DNA of 64,000 nucleotides from Terfezia claveryi (Eukaryota; Ascomycota; Pezizomycetes; Pezizales; Pezizaceae): NCBI GenBank assembly GCA_015179025.1, contig WHUX01000002.1:248001-312000 (forward strand), read 5' to 3'. Each line of letters begins with the position of its first letter. Within the stretch, counting starts at the first letter, position 1. The notes beneath the pieces are model-generated. The model was not told where the DNA came from. It did not search any database and saw only the letters and a list, made by a program, of their open reading frames with translations. The translations under genes and the position numbers were made by a program. Of this stretch, positions 24,158 through 36,192 are shown one piece after another.

Positions 24158-27100
24158 ATGCGCAATTTGCTTCTCACGCAGAGGGTGCACATTGGCGTCA
24201 GCTCTACTGAGATTCCAGACCTACCCTTGACGGCGACAGCCTGGGACGCAGCGACCGACTCGCTGATATGTACGTTTGGGCCTTCTGGGGTCGAATCCGT
24301 TATTGAAGTCAAGCGCCTACAGGTATGTATTCTTCAGAAACGGTGTCAAGCCATCGCTTACACAGGGCTATGAAACAGAAACAGGGCCAAATCAGTAATA
24401 TAACTTCCTTCGACGTCCCTTGCGAGCTCCCGAGCTTGAAATGTGACCTAGTCCTCAGCCTCCATTTCTTTGCGGATACCAACACGATTTGCATTGTATT
24501 CGCAGGAGGAAATATCGTGGTAGTAGAAGTTGATGAAAACTTTGCTAGTAGAGGAGTGGAAATTGTGGGCTCCGTGGACGAGGGGATCACCGGGGCATCT
24601 TGGTCACCGGATGAAGAGGTCCTGGCTATCACGACAGGAGCATCCACATTCCTCCTAATGACCCGGAGCTTTGAGAATATAGCGACTACGACATTTACCG
24701 AGACAGACCTACAGGCATCCAACCATGTCTCGGTGGGTTGGGGAAAGAAAGAGACCCAGTTTCAGGGCAAACGTGCAAAAGCAATGAGGGACCCCACCGT
24801 GCCGGAGTATGTGGATGAGGGTATACTCAGTGCGAGCGATGATGGAAAAGTGACGATAAGCTGGAGAGGAGATGGTGCTTATTTGGCGATATCAGCAGTG
24901 CAAAACGTGGAGGACAAGAGGAGGCGAATTATCAGGGTTTATAGCCGAGAGGGTACTCTCGATAGTGTTAGTGAACCTGTTGATAGGCTCGAGGGAACAC
25001 TTAGCTGGCGGCCATCTGGAAATCTTATTGCCGGTGCCCAGATATTCCCTGACACCAGCAGGATAGATGTGGTTTTCTTTGAACGCAATGGGCTTCGTCA
25101 CGGAGAATTCACCATGTCTATACCAGGGGGCAGCTTTGAAGGCCAGAACATTTACCAGCTTGCCTGGAATGCGGACTCAACAGTCCTTGCAGTCGTTCTA
25201 AAGGGGCGAGTGCAGCTATGGACAATGGGAAACTACCATTATTACCTAAAGCAAGAAATAATGTATGACGCAGAAGGCTCGTTAAATTACCCCCAAGATG
25301 CGCCAGTTGCCGTATGGCACCCTGAGAAGGCTCTTCAGCTAGCACTCAATCTCAATGACAAGGTAGTGGTGCACAGCTGGATCTGGAGTGTACATCGAGG
25401 CACCACTCAATCTCCTAATGATCACGGCATGGTTGCTGTCATTGACGGAGGAAAGCTGAAGCTTACTCCTCTCCGCTGGGCAAATGTTCCTCCGCCAATT
25501 GCTCTATACGATATCCCACTTGAGACAACACCAATTGACGTGGCTGTATCATATACTGAGGGTCTCATAGCCGTTTTGAGAAGTACTGGACTAGACCTCA
25601 TAAAGTGGTATCCAGGAAAACCCAGGGATGCAAAGAAGCCTAAGCTCACTGCAAATGCCACTAGATTCCAAGCCCTAGACAGCGTACGCCAAATAGCCTT
25701 CATTTCTTCCAACCGGCTGGCAGTGCTTGTGGATGCAATTGCTTGCTGCATCCTCTTGCATTATGATATCGACTTTAGCTCTTCCACCATTACAAAGGCT
25801 GGGGAGGATATTTTGCCGCTTGGGACAACCAAAATTGTTCCAGACGCCCTGGATGCAACGGGTGAGCTCTACTATGTCGAGAACCATCGCATAGTCACCT
25901 CAGCCAATGATCCAAGTACCAAATTGGAATTTCCTACTACCTGCCCTTGGGTAGAGGTGGCCAGGATTGATGGTCAAGTGAACTACTTTGGCCTCAGTGA
26001 AAATGGAAAGTTATATGCAAATAGTACTTTGATTGCACCAAACTGCACCTCGTTCGTAGTAACAAATGCACATTTGATATATACCACAACTCAGCACTTT
26101 GTTAAATTTGTTCATCTCCAAATGGGAGGAAAAGGTAAGATTTTTTTTCTAGTGAACTCTATGCCTCGTATCTGCTAATATTTTCAGACTTCGAAATACC
26201 CACAGATGACCCAACCGGCGATGAACGCTGCCGTAGTATCGAACGAGGTGCAAAGCTTGTGCATGTGATGCCTTCCTCTTTCTCCCTAACTCTACAGATG
26301 CCCCGAGGAAATCTGGAGACTATATACCCACGAGCACTGGTAGTTGCTGGTATACGTCGGAGTATTGAAGCCAAAGACTACAAGACTGCGTTCTTAGCTT
26401 GTCGCTCCCAGAGAGTGGATCTTAACATCTTACATGACCATGCGCCGGATCAATTCTTGCAAAATGTTGAGTTGTTTATTGATCAAGTGAAGAAAGTAGA
26501 GCATGTTGACTTGTTCTTGTCACAACTGAGGTATGATTACCTGGCTTATGTGCTGTGATATCTTGAGTCTGATGTGTGTTAACTTCAGGGTAATAGGGAA
26601 GAGGATGTATCTCAAACGATGTACCGGGAGACACTTCCACAGGCTGATGTTCCTTCAACGGCTAAAAAACACAGCCAGCACAAACAGACTCAAAGGTTAA
26701 CAAGATATGTAATGCGTTTTTGGACGTGATGTTACCATCAAGGCTTTCCACTAAGCTCCAAAACATTGTAACTGCTTATGTCTGCAAATCTCCACCAGAT
26801 CATGATGCGGCCTTGCTCCTAATTGCAAAGCTGCGGGAAGGGAATATTGAGCTTGTAGAGAAGGCGATCGAGCATGTTTGTTGGTTGGCAGATGCTAATA
26901 AGTTGTATAACAATGCTCTTGGGCTCTATAATCTGGAGTTAACCCTCTTGGTTGCACAGCAATCGCAAAAGGTGCTACCCCCGAGTTTCTAGATGCTTGT
27001 TCGCATTGCTTACATGAAAATCAGGACCCACGCGAATACCTTCCCTTCCTCCAAGGCCTTGAGGAGCTTGAACATACCCGCAGGAGGTTCGTCATTGATG

Positions 27101-28343
27101 ATCACCTTGGTCGGCATGTGAAGGCGCTCAGGAGCTTGGTTGATATGGGAGATGAAACATTTGAGGAAGCAAAGATGTATATCGTCAAACATGCGCTCTA
27201 CCAACAGGCCCTTGGACTCTACAAGTACAAGGAGGATAAGCAGAAGGTTTGTCCCCCAGGTACCCCTAGTTACCTTTAACGTCACTAACTATCTTTACAG
27301 GAGCTCATGTTCTTGTACGCCGAGTATTTAGACGAGCAATCACGATTCCGCGAAGCCGGTCTCGCATACGAATCCATTCAACACCTGCGCCCAGCTCTCC
27401 TCGCCTACCGCCGTGCTAATCTCTGGCAACAAGCCCTCTCTCTGGCATTATTCATCCCGATATCAAATTCTGAACTCTTCGGCCTATCAGAATCTCTCGC
27501 GGACCATCTTATTGAGGCAAAAGACTTCTCTTCCGCAGCACAGATCTACGTCGATTACCGTAATGACATTCCGGAGGCGACAAGGCTCCTCTGCCGTGGT
27601 TCACATTTTGCTGAGGCCATGCGCCTTGTAGCCAATAGTGGCAAACCGGAGCTACTGCAGTCGGTAGTGGACGCAGGCCTGGTTGAAGCTTTCAGCACTA
27701 CGGTTGAGCTACTCGCAGACTGTAAAGCCCAGACCCATGCCCAGCTCGGCCGATTGAGGGAGCTTAGAGCAAAGAAAGAAGAAGACCCTCTGGCCTATTT
27801 CGAAGGACTGCCAGAAGGTTCTGGTGCCAATATTCCAGACAATATCTCTCTTGCACCCACGGATGCTTCAACTTCTGGGGGAACGTTCATGACGAGATAT
27901 ACAGGCAAGACTGCGGGCACCGCAATGACTGGGGCGACGAGGCGCACAAGTAAGAACAGGAAGCGGGAGGAACGGAAGAGAGCTAGGGGAAGAAAGGAAC
28001 GATATATGAGGAGGAGTATCTGGTTAGGTCTCTTGCGCGATTGGTAGAGAGGCTTGATATTGTGAAGGACGAGGTTGGGAGGTTAGTAGAGGGGATGGTC
28101 AGGCGTGGAATGAGAGAGAGGGCAACAGCGGTGCAGGAGAAGATGGTCGAAATGGGAGGAATCCTGAAGGGGTGTGTTGAGGAAGTCTTCTCGGATAAAA
28201 ATGCGGTAAATTTGTTCCTCTATGGGACTGGAGGTTGTGATGGCGAGGGAGATGATGGTGAGGGTGGGCACGGGCCGATGAACGTAAATGGAGAGAAGAA
28301 AATCCCAGTAGTGAAGGATTTTGACAGGCTGGCGATTTTGTGA
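24158..28343 (+). CDS. ELP1: Elongator subunit Elp1 (Iki3), reading frame interrupted
   Basis: Exons are 24158-24322, 24385-26134, 26188-26530, from 26589, 26971 back to that exon, 27025-27246 and 27301-28343. The N-terminal two thirds are WD40-like propellers (TAWDAATDSLICTFG, GASWSPDEEVLAITTG, LSWRPSGNLIAG). The C-terminus has helical repeats, a basic SKNRKREERKRARG patch and the conserved-looking end PVVKDFDRLAIL. Elp1 scaffolds Elongator, which makes mcm5/ncm5 on tRNA wobble uridines. Three one-base losses break the frame: near the 26530/26589 exon junction, in the A6 run at 26664-26669, and at AAAGG 27993-27997. Similarity continues across each break, so the gene is either miscalled or a recent pseudogene. 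Confidence 0.88.
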
Positions 28344-28596
28344 TTTGTATCTCTTTTGGCGGTCATCTTGTAATATGTTCTCTTTTTTCAAAAAAAAGTT
28401 AAAGGAGTTTGGGTTATTGATGTGAATTTCCTGCATGCCTCGTCAACTGGAGAAAGGACGAAAAAGCAAGAAGGAGCATAGTGTATAAGCACATCACCCG
28501 AACGCCATAAAACTAAATTATCCCAGAGCCAGCTATTGAGCGAATAACTCCTACCCTACCCTCAAATCAACACTTCAGGTAGCCTCGTGCCCCGCT
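28344..28596. other. Convergent gap ELP1/MZT1
   Basis: A 253-bp gap between two stop codons holding the 3' ends of both genes. No other feature seen. Confidence 0.5.
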
Positions 28597-28934
28597 TCAA
28601 GATCCTCCCACCGCCCTCGTTGAGGCCTTCAACTCCTCAGACTCCCGCCGTAGTTCTTTGATCATGCTCTACAGCGAACAGTCAGCAGGCGGCGAGCGGG
28701 ACGCGCATGCGACACTCACTGCCAAAGCTTCAGGATTGACCCCATTTTCAATGAGATGAACACATAGCGGGAGGGTTGTCCGGTCGAGCTGTGTGTTCTA
28801 GCAGCAGACAGACAGTTAGAGCGTTGCTGGTGGCAGTGGGCCTGGGGCTACGATACTAGTAATGTCGCGACCTCGAGGAGGATGTCGACGGCTTCCCGGG
28901 CAGCTTGCTGTTTTCCACTTGGTCGCTCTGACAT
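28597..28934 (-). CDS. MZT1: Mitotic-spindle organizing protein 1 (Mzt1/Mozart1)
   Basis: Three small exons, 28934-28857, 28797-28720 and 28668-28597, encode 75 residues. The gene was found by its pattern rather than length. The protein starts [19 protein letters not shown], followed by the diagnostic core [20 protein letters not shown] and a helical [14 protein letters not shown] tail. Size and three-helix layout match Mzt1, the gamma-tubulin complex subunit that docks on the N-termini of GCP proteins and lets the complex be recruited to spindle poles. All junctions are canonical and in phase. It is divergent from NDC1 with a 376-bp shared upstream region. Confidence 0.95.
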
Positions 28935-29310
28935 TTTGGTGGTGTAGTTATCAGTTGTAAACGTCCAGTCCCCAATGATTAAGGTGCTCTAGAGCGCCAA
29001 GACAGCATGCCGATTGGATCAAAGGTCGCGTTCCTTACATAAGCCCGCAAAACTACGGCAAGCGTGTTATTTGTGTGTCTTGTAATCGTTGCAAGCCAGG
29101 CTACCCTTCCCTTGCACCCATATATTCATATTAACTACCCTCTGGCTGCATTCTGTATTCTTTCTCTAGACATCCATTAATACAACAACACCCGCCATAC
29201 CCCGTCACTCACGGCAAAAATAGCACCACCTGACACACAAGTACATTGGAAGCTCCTGGTGGCCGGCTTCTGAGGACGGAGGAGTTCTTTACACCATCAC
29301 AAACGGGGCC
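28935..29310. promoter_or_regulatory. MZT1/NDC1 divergent promoter
   Basis: The 376-bp region between the start codons of MZT1 and NDC1. No further coding signal. A single intergenic region probably drives both genes. Confidence 0.5.
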
Positions 29311-31461
29311 ATGGTCTCCTCGATATCGCGCTCAATCCCAGCTCCGCCGCCGAGACCTACTGCGCCCGACTATCACCACTATGTAACATCGCTGCTGCAT
29401 AGAAGATGGGTGAGGGTGTGTACTTTGGTGTTTTGGGTGTGTTTTGTGGAGACATGGCTGGTGACGAATAAGAGAGGAAGAAGTGAGTGGCTGGGCATCT
29501 GGCTTCGTGGGAGGCTACGTGCGGTTCGGAAAAGGTGCTGACGGCTTATGTTTGGATAGTCGTCTGGTCTTTACTTTCGGCGGTCCCCGCGAAGACAGCG
29601 CTCTTGTGGGTCGCTATGCTCCCAGTGTTGGTCATGAGGGTGCAGTTGGTACATTGTGGGTGCACCATGTCCTCATGAAATCAAATGGTAGTAGAGTTTG
29701 GCTAACACAAGATTCATGAGTAGTGGGCACTAGTGTACGATCGTCTGCAGCCAGAGATTTCCAACGTTTGGTCGGTTCCTTCAAAACGTATGCCACGGGA
29801 CTGTCGTACATGTTCTCAGCGTTTGTCTTTGTAGTGATATATATGTATACAAGTGAGGATAGAGATCATCTGTGGATTGTTGTGGAGCCAAAGTAAGGCG
29901 AGACTCCCTCCATTGGGTGTAGTTTGTGCTAACGAACCGGTCTAATAACAGATTCAGCCATGAGAGATCCCGGTTGAACGAGAGGTATCTCTACCTAATA
30001 TTCCTGTCAATCTGGATTGGCGTCATCCATACCATTGTCCATCTAGCGTCCGACCGGGACCGAGTCGAACTTCCGGCAGTCACTATCGAACTAAGAAAGG
30101 ATAAGGAAGAACTGGCATTGCAAGCCGCAAAGAAGAGGGATGAGCTTCGAGAACTCTGCATCAAGCAAGGGAACCTTGTACTGCGAAAAGCGTTTAGACA
30201 GAGTGTTATTACAACGCTCACTGGGATGTTTGCATACTTGCCATTCAGGTACATGATGTGGAGGTACACCTTTAGGGTAACGAGGATTTTCTACAGGATC
30301 AGCAACACACCAGAGCCTTACAACTGGCCTGTCGGGTTTATGTTCTATACCAGAACATTCTGGATTACATTCTTGATCTTTTCATTGTGGGAGATTACGC
30401 AGTCCGCATTCCAGATTTACTTCAGCATGGAGCCATTGAAGGATGGGAGGATACTTAGCGACTTGTCAGCAGATCCCAACGGGACGCTGGTCACTGGGTT
30501 CATGCATACTAGCAAGCCTTTTACGCAGGCTTGTGCCTTCTGGGAGCTGGTTTACATCACCTTCAACAAGCCCGATCGCAGAAGGTCGATATTCGTGGAC
30601 ATAGACCGCCCTGTCAAGATTTTTGACGAAATCGTGTTCCATTGTCTTGCCGTTCTGGAAAAAGCGAAGCTCTCAATCGAACTCAAGGACCATCCTGTCA
30701 CCCACGCCCCACCACCTAGCCCGATAAGCTTCACTGAGCTTGCCTCCCCGAGTGTACGCGCACCGATTCCTCCGATCTGGGAGGGCAAAGATATATTTAA
30801 ATACCCTTACCAGAAAATGCCCGAATCAGTGCGCCAGTGGCAGGCTACAGATGGTTCGCTGCTTGGAGATAAGGTTAGCGCGAAATTGGCACCGCATACA
30901 CCAGATATTAAAGCGGCGAAGGACCGCATGGGGGAGGAGTTTATTTCAGTGCGGAAAAAGTTTTTAGAGAGTAGGGCAGGGAAGCCGTTCAGGCAGACGG
31001 TAGAGAGGAAGACGCAGGGTTTGATTCCGAATGTGAAGTTGCAGATTGATGCAGTTGCTGGTTAGTCCTTCCCCCGCCCATTCCTTCCCATCAGGGGTTT
31101 CCTTGTCTGACATGGGATTACTCTAGCTTTGGCAAAACTGTGCATTTACGCACAAAGCGAAGACGAGTTTGGCGTTGTGGGTAGGAGGGTTGGTGATATC
31201 CTGGAAAAGTTTTTCGATATGATAGATTGTTTGGAGTCGTATATTCAGGCACCCGGGATTCACTGGACGGATATGGAGTCGGAGATAGGCGATGAGAATC
31301 TTAAGGCGAGATTGAAGGAGCCAAAGGAGCTGTTGGATGTCTTGAATTTGGCGGTTAAGGAGATGGTAACGGCGTATAGGCAGTATTTGAATGATCTGGA
31401 TTTGAGCGTTAAGGTGGGGAAGAGGGCAAGATTGGCTTTAGAGAAACCAGTCAATTCTTAG
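29311..31461 (+). CDS. NDC1: Transmembrane nucleoporin Ndc1
   Basis: Five exons, 29311-29482, 29560-29655, 29724-29892, 29952-31060 and 31127-31461, join in frame to 626 residues. Six membrane helices are visible in the N-terminal half, among them VRVCTLVFWVCFVETWLV, TALLWVAMLPVLVMRV, SYMFSAFVFVVIYMYT and YLIFLSIWIGVIHTIVHL. The conserved part YMMWRYTFRVTRIF and PYNWPVGFMFYTRTFW follows. The soluble C-terminal half includes ACAFWELVYITFNKPDRRRS, typical of fungal Ndc1/Nup proteins. Ndc1 anchors nuclear pore complexes in the envelope and is required to insert the spindle pole body. An 'IYAQSEDEFGVVGRRVGDIL' helix lies in the last exon. Confidence 0.92.
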
Positions 31462-32008
31462 AATTGGAGGATGAAGAGTAGCAGGAGGATTCATCTTTAA
31501 ATCTCACTTTGGTCCTATCCTCCCTCTTCCCTCTGCACTCCTTGTCGATTTTCACTCTTCATGGGAGGCGTTAGGGAAGGAGGTATATAGATGCTGATGG
31601 TGGGGTTGATAGTGTGCAATGAGTTGGCAGCCGAGGTAATATCTTCTTACACTACTAGGGCTTTATGGTTTTCAATGTATCATATTTCTTTTTCTTTTCT
31701 CCTTCGAGCAGCAGATTAGCAAATTTTTTTTTTTAATTTTTGTTGCTTGATATGGCTATGTACGAGAGGACTTCTTTGTTGCACACAGAGAAAAAATAAT
31801 GCATGGTTGGGCTGGATGAATGAACAAAGAGAAGAAAAAAAGACTGGAATATGTCTACATACAGTACATATATACACTGGAATTTAATACAAAACAAGAC
31901 AAGGCCAATTTATACTCTATATAGATATGCCCAGTACAGTGCTGAAATGAGAAGGAGGGATTATATAAAACTATTTTTTTCCAAATTACCCTGAACTGAG
32001 CATGATGG
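31462..32008. other. Convergent intergenic NDC1/heme lyase
   Basis: A 547-bp AT-rich gap with both 3' flanks and a T8-T10 run near 31726. A TTACCCTGA site lies at 31986-31994, just beyond the heme-lyase stop. Confidence 0.5.
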
Positions 32009-32865
32009 TCAAGATGAACCAAAGAACCCACTGAAGAACCTCCCTAGCCTCATCACCACTCCCTCCACACTGTTCACCTTCGGTCTTACATCGAGATAGA
32101 AGCTCACGGCCTCTGGCCTCTGGGGGTCCCGCTTCCCACTGTAAAAGTCAATCACGTAGTCGATGTTCTGGCCGCAGCGGTCGATGGTCCAGTCGTGTCG
32201 GTCGAAAGGGGGTTGATACCTATTTTATTTGTATAGCACATATTAACATAATCTATTCCCCTCTATTCCCCTCATAATAAGTGTATGTGTGTTGGGAGGG
32301 GAGTTTACCCGAGTAAAATCATTAACCTAGCCTTTGGTGTGAGTTTAGTAGAGTCTCCGCGAAACGAAACTAGTTTTGGTCCCCCACATGCGGCAGCACG
32401 GCCACGGTGGGATTCCCACCGGAGGATTTCGGACCACGCGCGCTCGTTGACGGCGTTGTGGATCGGCACGATGGACGACATGTCCGTGGGGTTGGGGGAG
32501 TTGTTTTTCCGCTGCATGGCTGCGAAGAACTGCTGCTCGGAGGGGTATACCCAGTGCCCACTGGGAGAGGTGTGGGGGTCGGGGGATTCGGAGTTGGGGG
32601 AGGTGGTGTTTGGCGAGGACGAGCGGGGGATGGAGGAGATTTGGCGGAGAGTGGAGAGTAGGGGGTGGTTTGGCGGGAGGGAGGAGGGGTGCTGGGCGGA
32701 TGGTGGGGAGAGGCTGGTGGAGTCGCAGGTCGTGGAGGGTGCTGGGGAAGTGGTCGATTGCTGCTGCTGTTGCTCTTTTGCGGCGGCTTCGAGCCAGGCG
32801 GCGCGGGTTGTGTGGTCGACGGGGCAGGCGGGAGGGGGGCCGTGAGAGGTAGGTTTCTCTGCCAT
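32009..32865 (-). CDS. CYC3: Cytochrome c heme lyase (holocytochrome c synthase)
   Basis: Two exons, 32865-32309 and 32219-32009, encode 255 residues. The N-terminus has the heme-binding CP motif ACPVDH (Cys14-Pro15). A Ser/Pro-rich linker leads to [18 protein letters not shown] and then [12 protein letters not shown], whose His136 corresponds to the axial heme ligand of the family. The C-terminal half follows with [20 protein letters not shown] and the [20 protein letters not shown] stretch. The enzyme attaches heme covalently to apocytochrome c or c1 in the mitochondrial intermembrane space. I cannot separate Cyc3 from Cyt2 by eye, so the symbol is tentative. It is divergent from MVD1 with 347 bp between the starts. 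Confidence 0.9.
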
Positions 32866-32891
32866 TGTGATGGCGGCGCTGTGCGGACCAA

Positions 32892-32939
32892 GGGAGGGTA
32901 TACGGGAGGGTATACGGGAGGGTATATGGGAGTGTATAT
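32892..32939. repeat. Four 12-bp tandem repeats in heme-lyase promoter
   Basis: Unit GGGAGGGTATAC occurs four times head to tail (32892-32903, 32904-32915, 32916-32927, 32928-32939), the last two with one or two changes. It starts 27 bases upstream of the heme-lyase ATG, in the 5' UTR or core promoter. It can be read through as Tyr-Thr-Leu-Pro repeats, but in no frame joined to the gene. Confidence 0.85.
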
Positions 32940-33212
32940 ACATTTATCATCGCCGTCGAGCTGGAGAGCCGAACAGTCCCGCCCCCACCCAACTTTCGGC
33001 AAGCTTCTTGGCCCCTACGATTGACCCCACCAAGCGAAGGGGTATTTTCTGTCGCCAACAGCAACAGCCCGACTGCAGACCCTTCAGCAGGATATACACA
33101 ATTGGTATTACTGGTGCAACTGAGTGCGTCTCTCTGCCCTGGGGAGTTCTCTACATGTACGGAGAGCCAGAGCATTGAATTGACACCCCGCACAGCAAGG
33201 AGAAAAGCCAAA

Positions 33213-34465
33213 ATGTCCGCATCAGATCTCTACGTAGCGAGCACCACCGCTCCCGTCAACATCGCCGTCATCAAGTCTGCCCTCCTCTCCCCTGTCTCAC
33301 CCTCCTTTAATCCAATCCACCAAACTAACGCTCCCCTTCCTCACATAGGTACTGGGGCAAGCGTCACACCGCACTCAACCTCCCCACAAACTCCTCCCTC
33401 TCCGTGACCCTCTCCCAAGCAGACCTCCGCACCCTCACCACCGCCTACTGCTCTCCCACTTTCACCCAAAACCGTCTCTTGCTCAACGGGGAGCCACAAG
33501 ATGTCTCCGGCCCGCGGCAAACGGCCTGCTTCTCGCACCTCAAAAGGCTCCGGGCAGATCTCGAGGCTACAGATCTCACCCTCCCAAAGCTATCTCAGTA
33601 TTTCGTGCATGTAGTCACTGAGAATAACTTCCCTACCGCAGCAGGCCTTGCGTCGAGTGCAGCCGGCTTCGCAGCGTTAGTCCGTGCGATCGCAGATTTA
33701 TACCAGCTCCCGCAGAGCGAGGGCGAGCTGAGCAAGGTCGCCCGGCAAGGCAGTGGGAGCGCATGTAGGAGTTTATTTGGGGGTTATGTAGCGTGGGAAA
33801 TGGGTACAGACGATGAAACAGGGGAAGATTCATACGCGGTGCAAGTCGCCCCCGCGAGTCATTGGCCCGAGATGCGTGCTGCGATATTGGTTGTCTCGGA
33901 TAAAAAGAAGGGTGTCAGCAGCACTTCCGGGATGCAAGCTACGGTTAAGACGAGTACGCTATTCAAGGAACGCGCGCAGAGAGTAGTTCCCAAGAGGATG
34001 GAGTTGATGAAGAAAGCTATTCTGGAACGGGATTTTGAGACCTTCGCCGAGCTCACAATGAGGGACTCGAACAGCTTCCATGCGGTTTGCTTGGATACGA
34101 CGCCACCGATTTTTTACTTGAATGATGTTTCGAGGAATGTGATTATGGTGGTGCAGGAGTTGAATAGGGTGATGGGGAGGAAGGTGGCGGCATATACGTT
34201 TGATGCGGGGCCGAATGCGGTGATTTATTATGAGGAGAAGGTGGAAGGCGTGGTGTTAGGTGCTTTGAAGGGGGTAGGATTGGCGGGGGTAGAGGGGTTC
34301 GAGGAAAAGAGGGTGGAGGCGAGCACGCCGGAGGGGTTTAATGAGAGGCTGGAGGGGGTGTTAAGTACGGGGGTTAGTAGGGTCATTTTGACGGGGGTGG
34401 GGGAGGGGCCGGTGAGTGTGGGGACGCATTTGGTGGAGGGGGATGGGTTGCCGGTTAAGAACTGA
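33213..34465 (+). CDS. MVD1: Diphosphomevalonate decarboxylase
   Basis: Two exons, 33213-33274 and 33349-34465, encode 392 residues, the usual length. The junction falls in the codon for Lys21, giving NIAVIKYWGKRHTALNLPTN, the conserved substrate-binding start of the family. The GHMP-kinase ATP loop is at ~116-127 (PTAAGLASSAAG). RQGSGSACRSLFGGYVAW carries the catalytic Arg, and FDAGPNAV near residue ~330 carries the catalytic Asp. The enzyme makes isopentenyl diphosphate, the last step of the mevalonate route to ergosterol and isoprenoids. The intron donor is GTCTGC, less typical than its neighbours, but the acceptor CACATAG is good and the phase is correct. Confidence 0.96.
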
Positions 34466-36192
34466 GTGGCGTGTTTGTTTGTTTTTGTTTGTTTTGTTTG
34501 TTTGTTGAGGAGTGCCGTGGAGTCTAAGATTAGGCTAGATAAGTAATTGAGATACCATGTTGTTGATGTCCTGGATTCGATGGAGTGATCTGGGGACTTA
34601 AGTCTGGTTAGGGGGACTAGGATTCAGGGTAAGTGATTAGATTTAGAGTTGGTCCGTTTGCTTGTTTGTTTGCAAGATTAGAGTTTGTAGATAGGTAATC
34701 GAATACCATTTCGTTCGATTGGCTTCGATGCTTTATTCAAAGCCGTTCAATCCCCTCCCCCGCACCCCAAGTATATAAACCCAAGTTTGCCGTCTACCAT
34801 CCTTCATTCCTTCTTTCTTTCTTTCCCCAAAGACATCACAGCACATCATACTAGTATTCTAACACAAAGTCTCAACGAATACTTTCTACTCACAGCCAAA
34901 TCTCTTTTTCTATTTATTGTATTATCGGTCAATAGTTGACATCTATCAAAACATACATGGCATCGACTACGTGTACAACCAGATTACGACTACGTATGCC
35001 ATAGGGTGATTAAGCGAGACGAGGAACAAACCCATTTAATTACACCACTTTGGCTTAAAAGTTCTCGTTACACGAGACAGCAGCAGAAAGCCACAGGTAT
35101 GATACAAATCAAACCCGAAAGCATTCTTTGTGAGATAATATTCTAAGGATCTAGACTAATAAGGGTTTTAGCAATCCCATGGCTGTTATACTCCATGCGT
35201 GGTTGACTGGACACTCCGTCCAAAACACTTTAGCTACACCTGCCAAACGTTACGAATTACAAACCAAAGACCATTTTCCCTTCGGCTTGTATCTATAAGC
35301 ATAGATGGATATCATCACCACGCTTCGCAAGAATCACTGGGCAGAATCTGCTTTAATCTAGTACAATTAACGCAGGTTCATCCAATTGATTAGAGACAGG
35401 CAGACGAGAAAATGAGATTAATACATATTTGATTGCATTTTTACATCAGTCTCTCGACGTTGAGAGCGGCTTCTGCAACTAAGACAATTCGAACTAGTTG
35501 GTGCAGAGTCAGGTTTTTTTTTTTTTTTTTTTTTGAAAAAAAACTTATTACTCTACTCGTATTCAAACTATCTAGTCCATGACGAGGTATGTTAGTATAC
35601 AATCAAACTTCAAAAACGTTCTTTGGGGCAAAGGTTGGACTGATAAGAATTTTTGTTTTGTAAGAGCAGACTGGCCAATTGTGAGCCTATACCTAAGGAT
35701 TCCCTTCGACTTCCATACTCTCTGCTCCTGCTGTCCTTTTGGAACCGCTTAGACGACTTCGATGATTTTTATCCTCCCTGCTCGCTGCGGCCTGGATCAC
35801 GGCGCCTGGGCAATATATAACCGTGGGCCGACATGGCGATCCCGATCTAGCCCCAAGGTTCCCCCGGCTCCCTCTAATCAATCCACAGCGAAGTTTTTCC
35901 GCAGACGCTACTCCCCAGCTACCAACTACATCTAAACACAGAGGTGTTCCCCTCAAATCTCTATGGCTACCAGACCTGTAACCCATGGACGCATCACCAC
36001 ATAACCTTTAGTCAAATGGCAGCCTACGAGAGCCTTATACCAACAAGACTACATTGGTCGGGTCCGTAAGCTCCAGAAGGTAAACCAGCAGAGGTCGAAC
36101 TGCTCCTACTTAGAACACTGCTGCCGACTACTAGTTATAGAATTGCATCCTCTATATCCACAGTTATGCATCGAGCACTCATCCCGAGAAGA

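Noticed and set aside
32345..33211. Long minus-strand frames of 210-288 codons around the heme lyase
   Set aside because: They are the other two frames of a Pro/Ser-rich GC-biased exon. Only the frame with the CP motif, the VPIHNAVNE block and a correct splice to exon 2 is supported.
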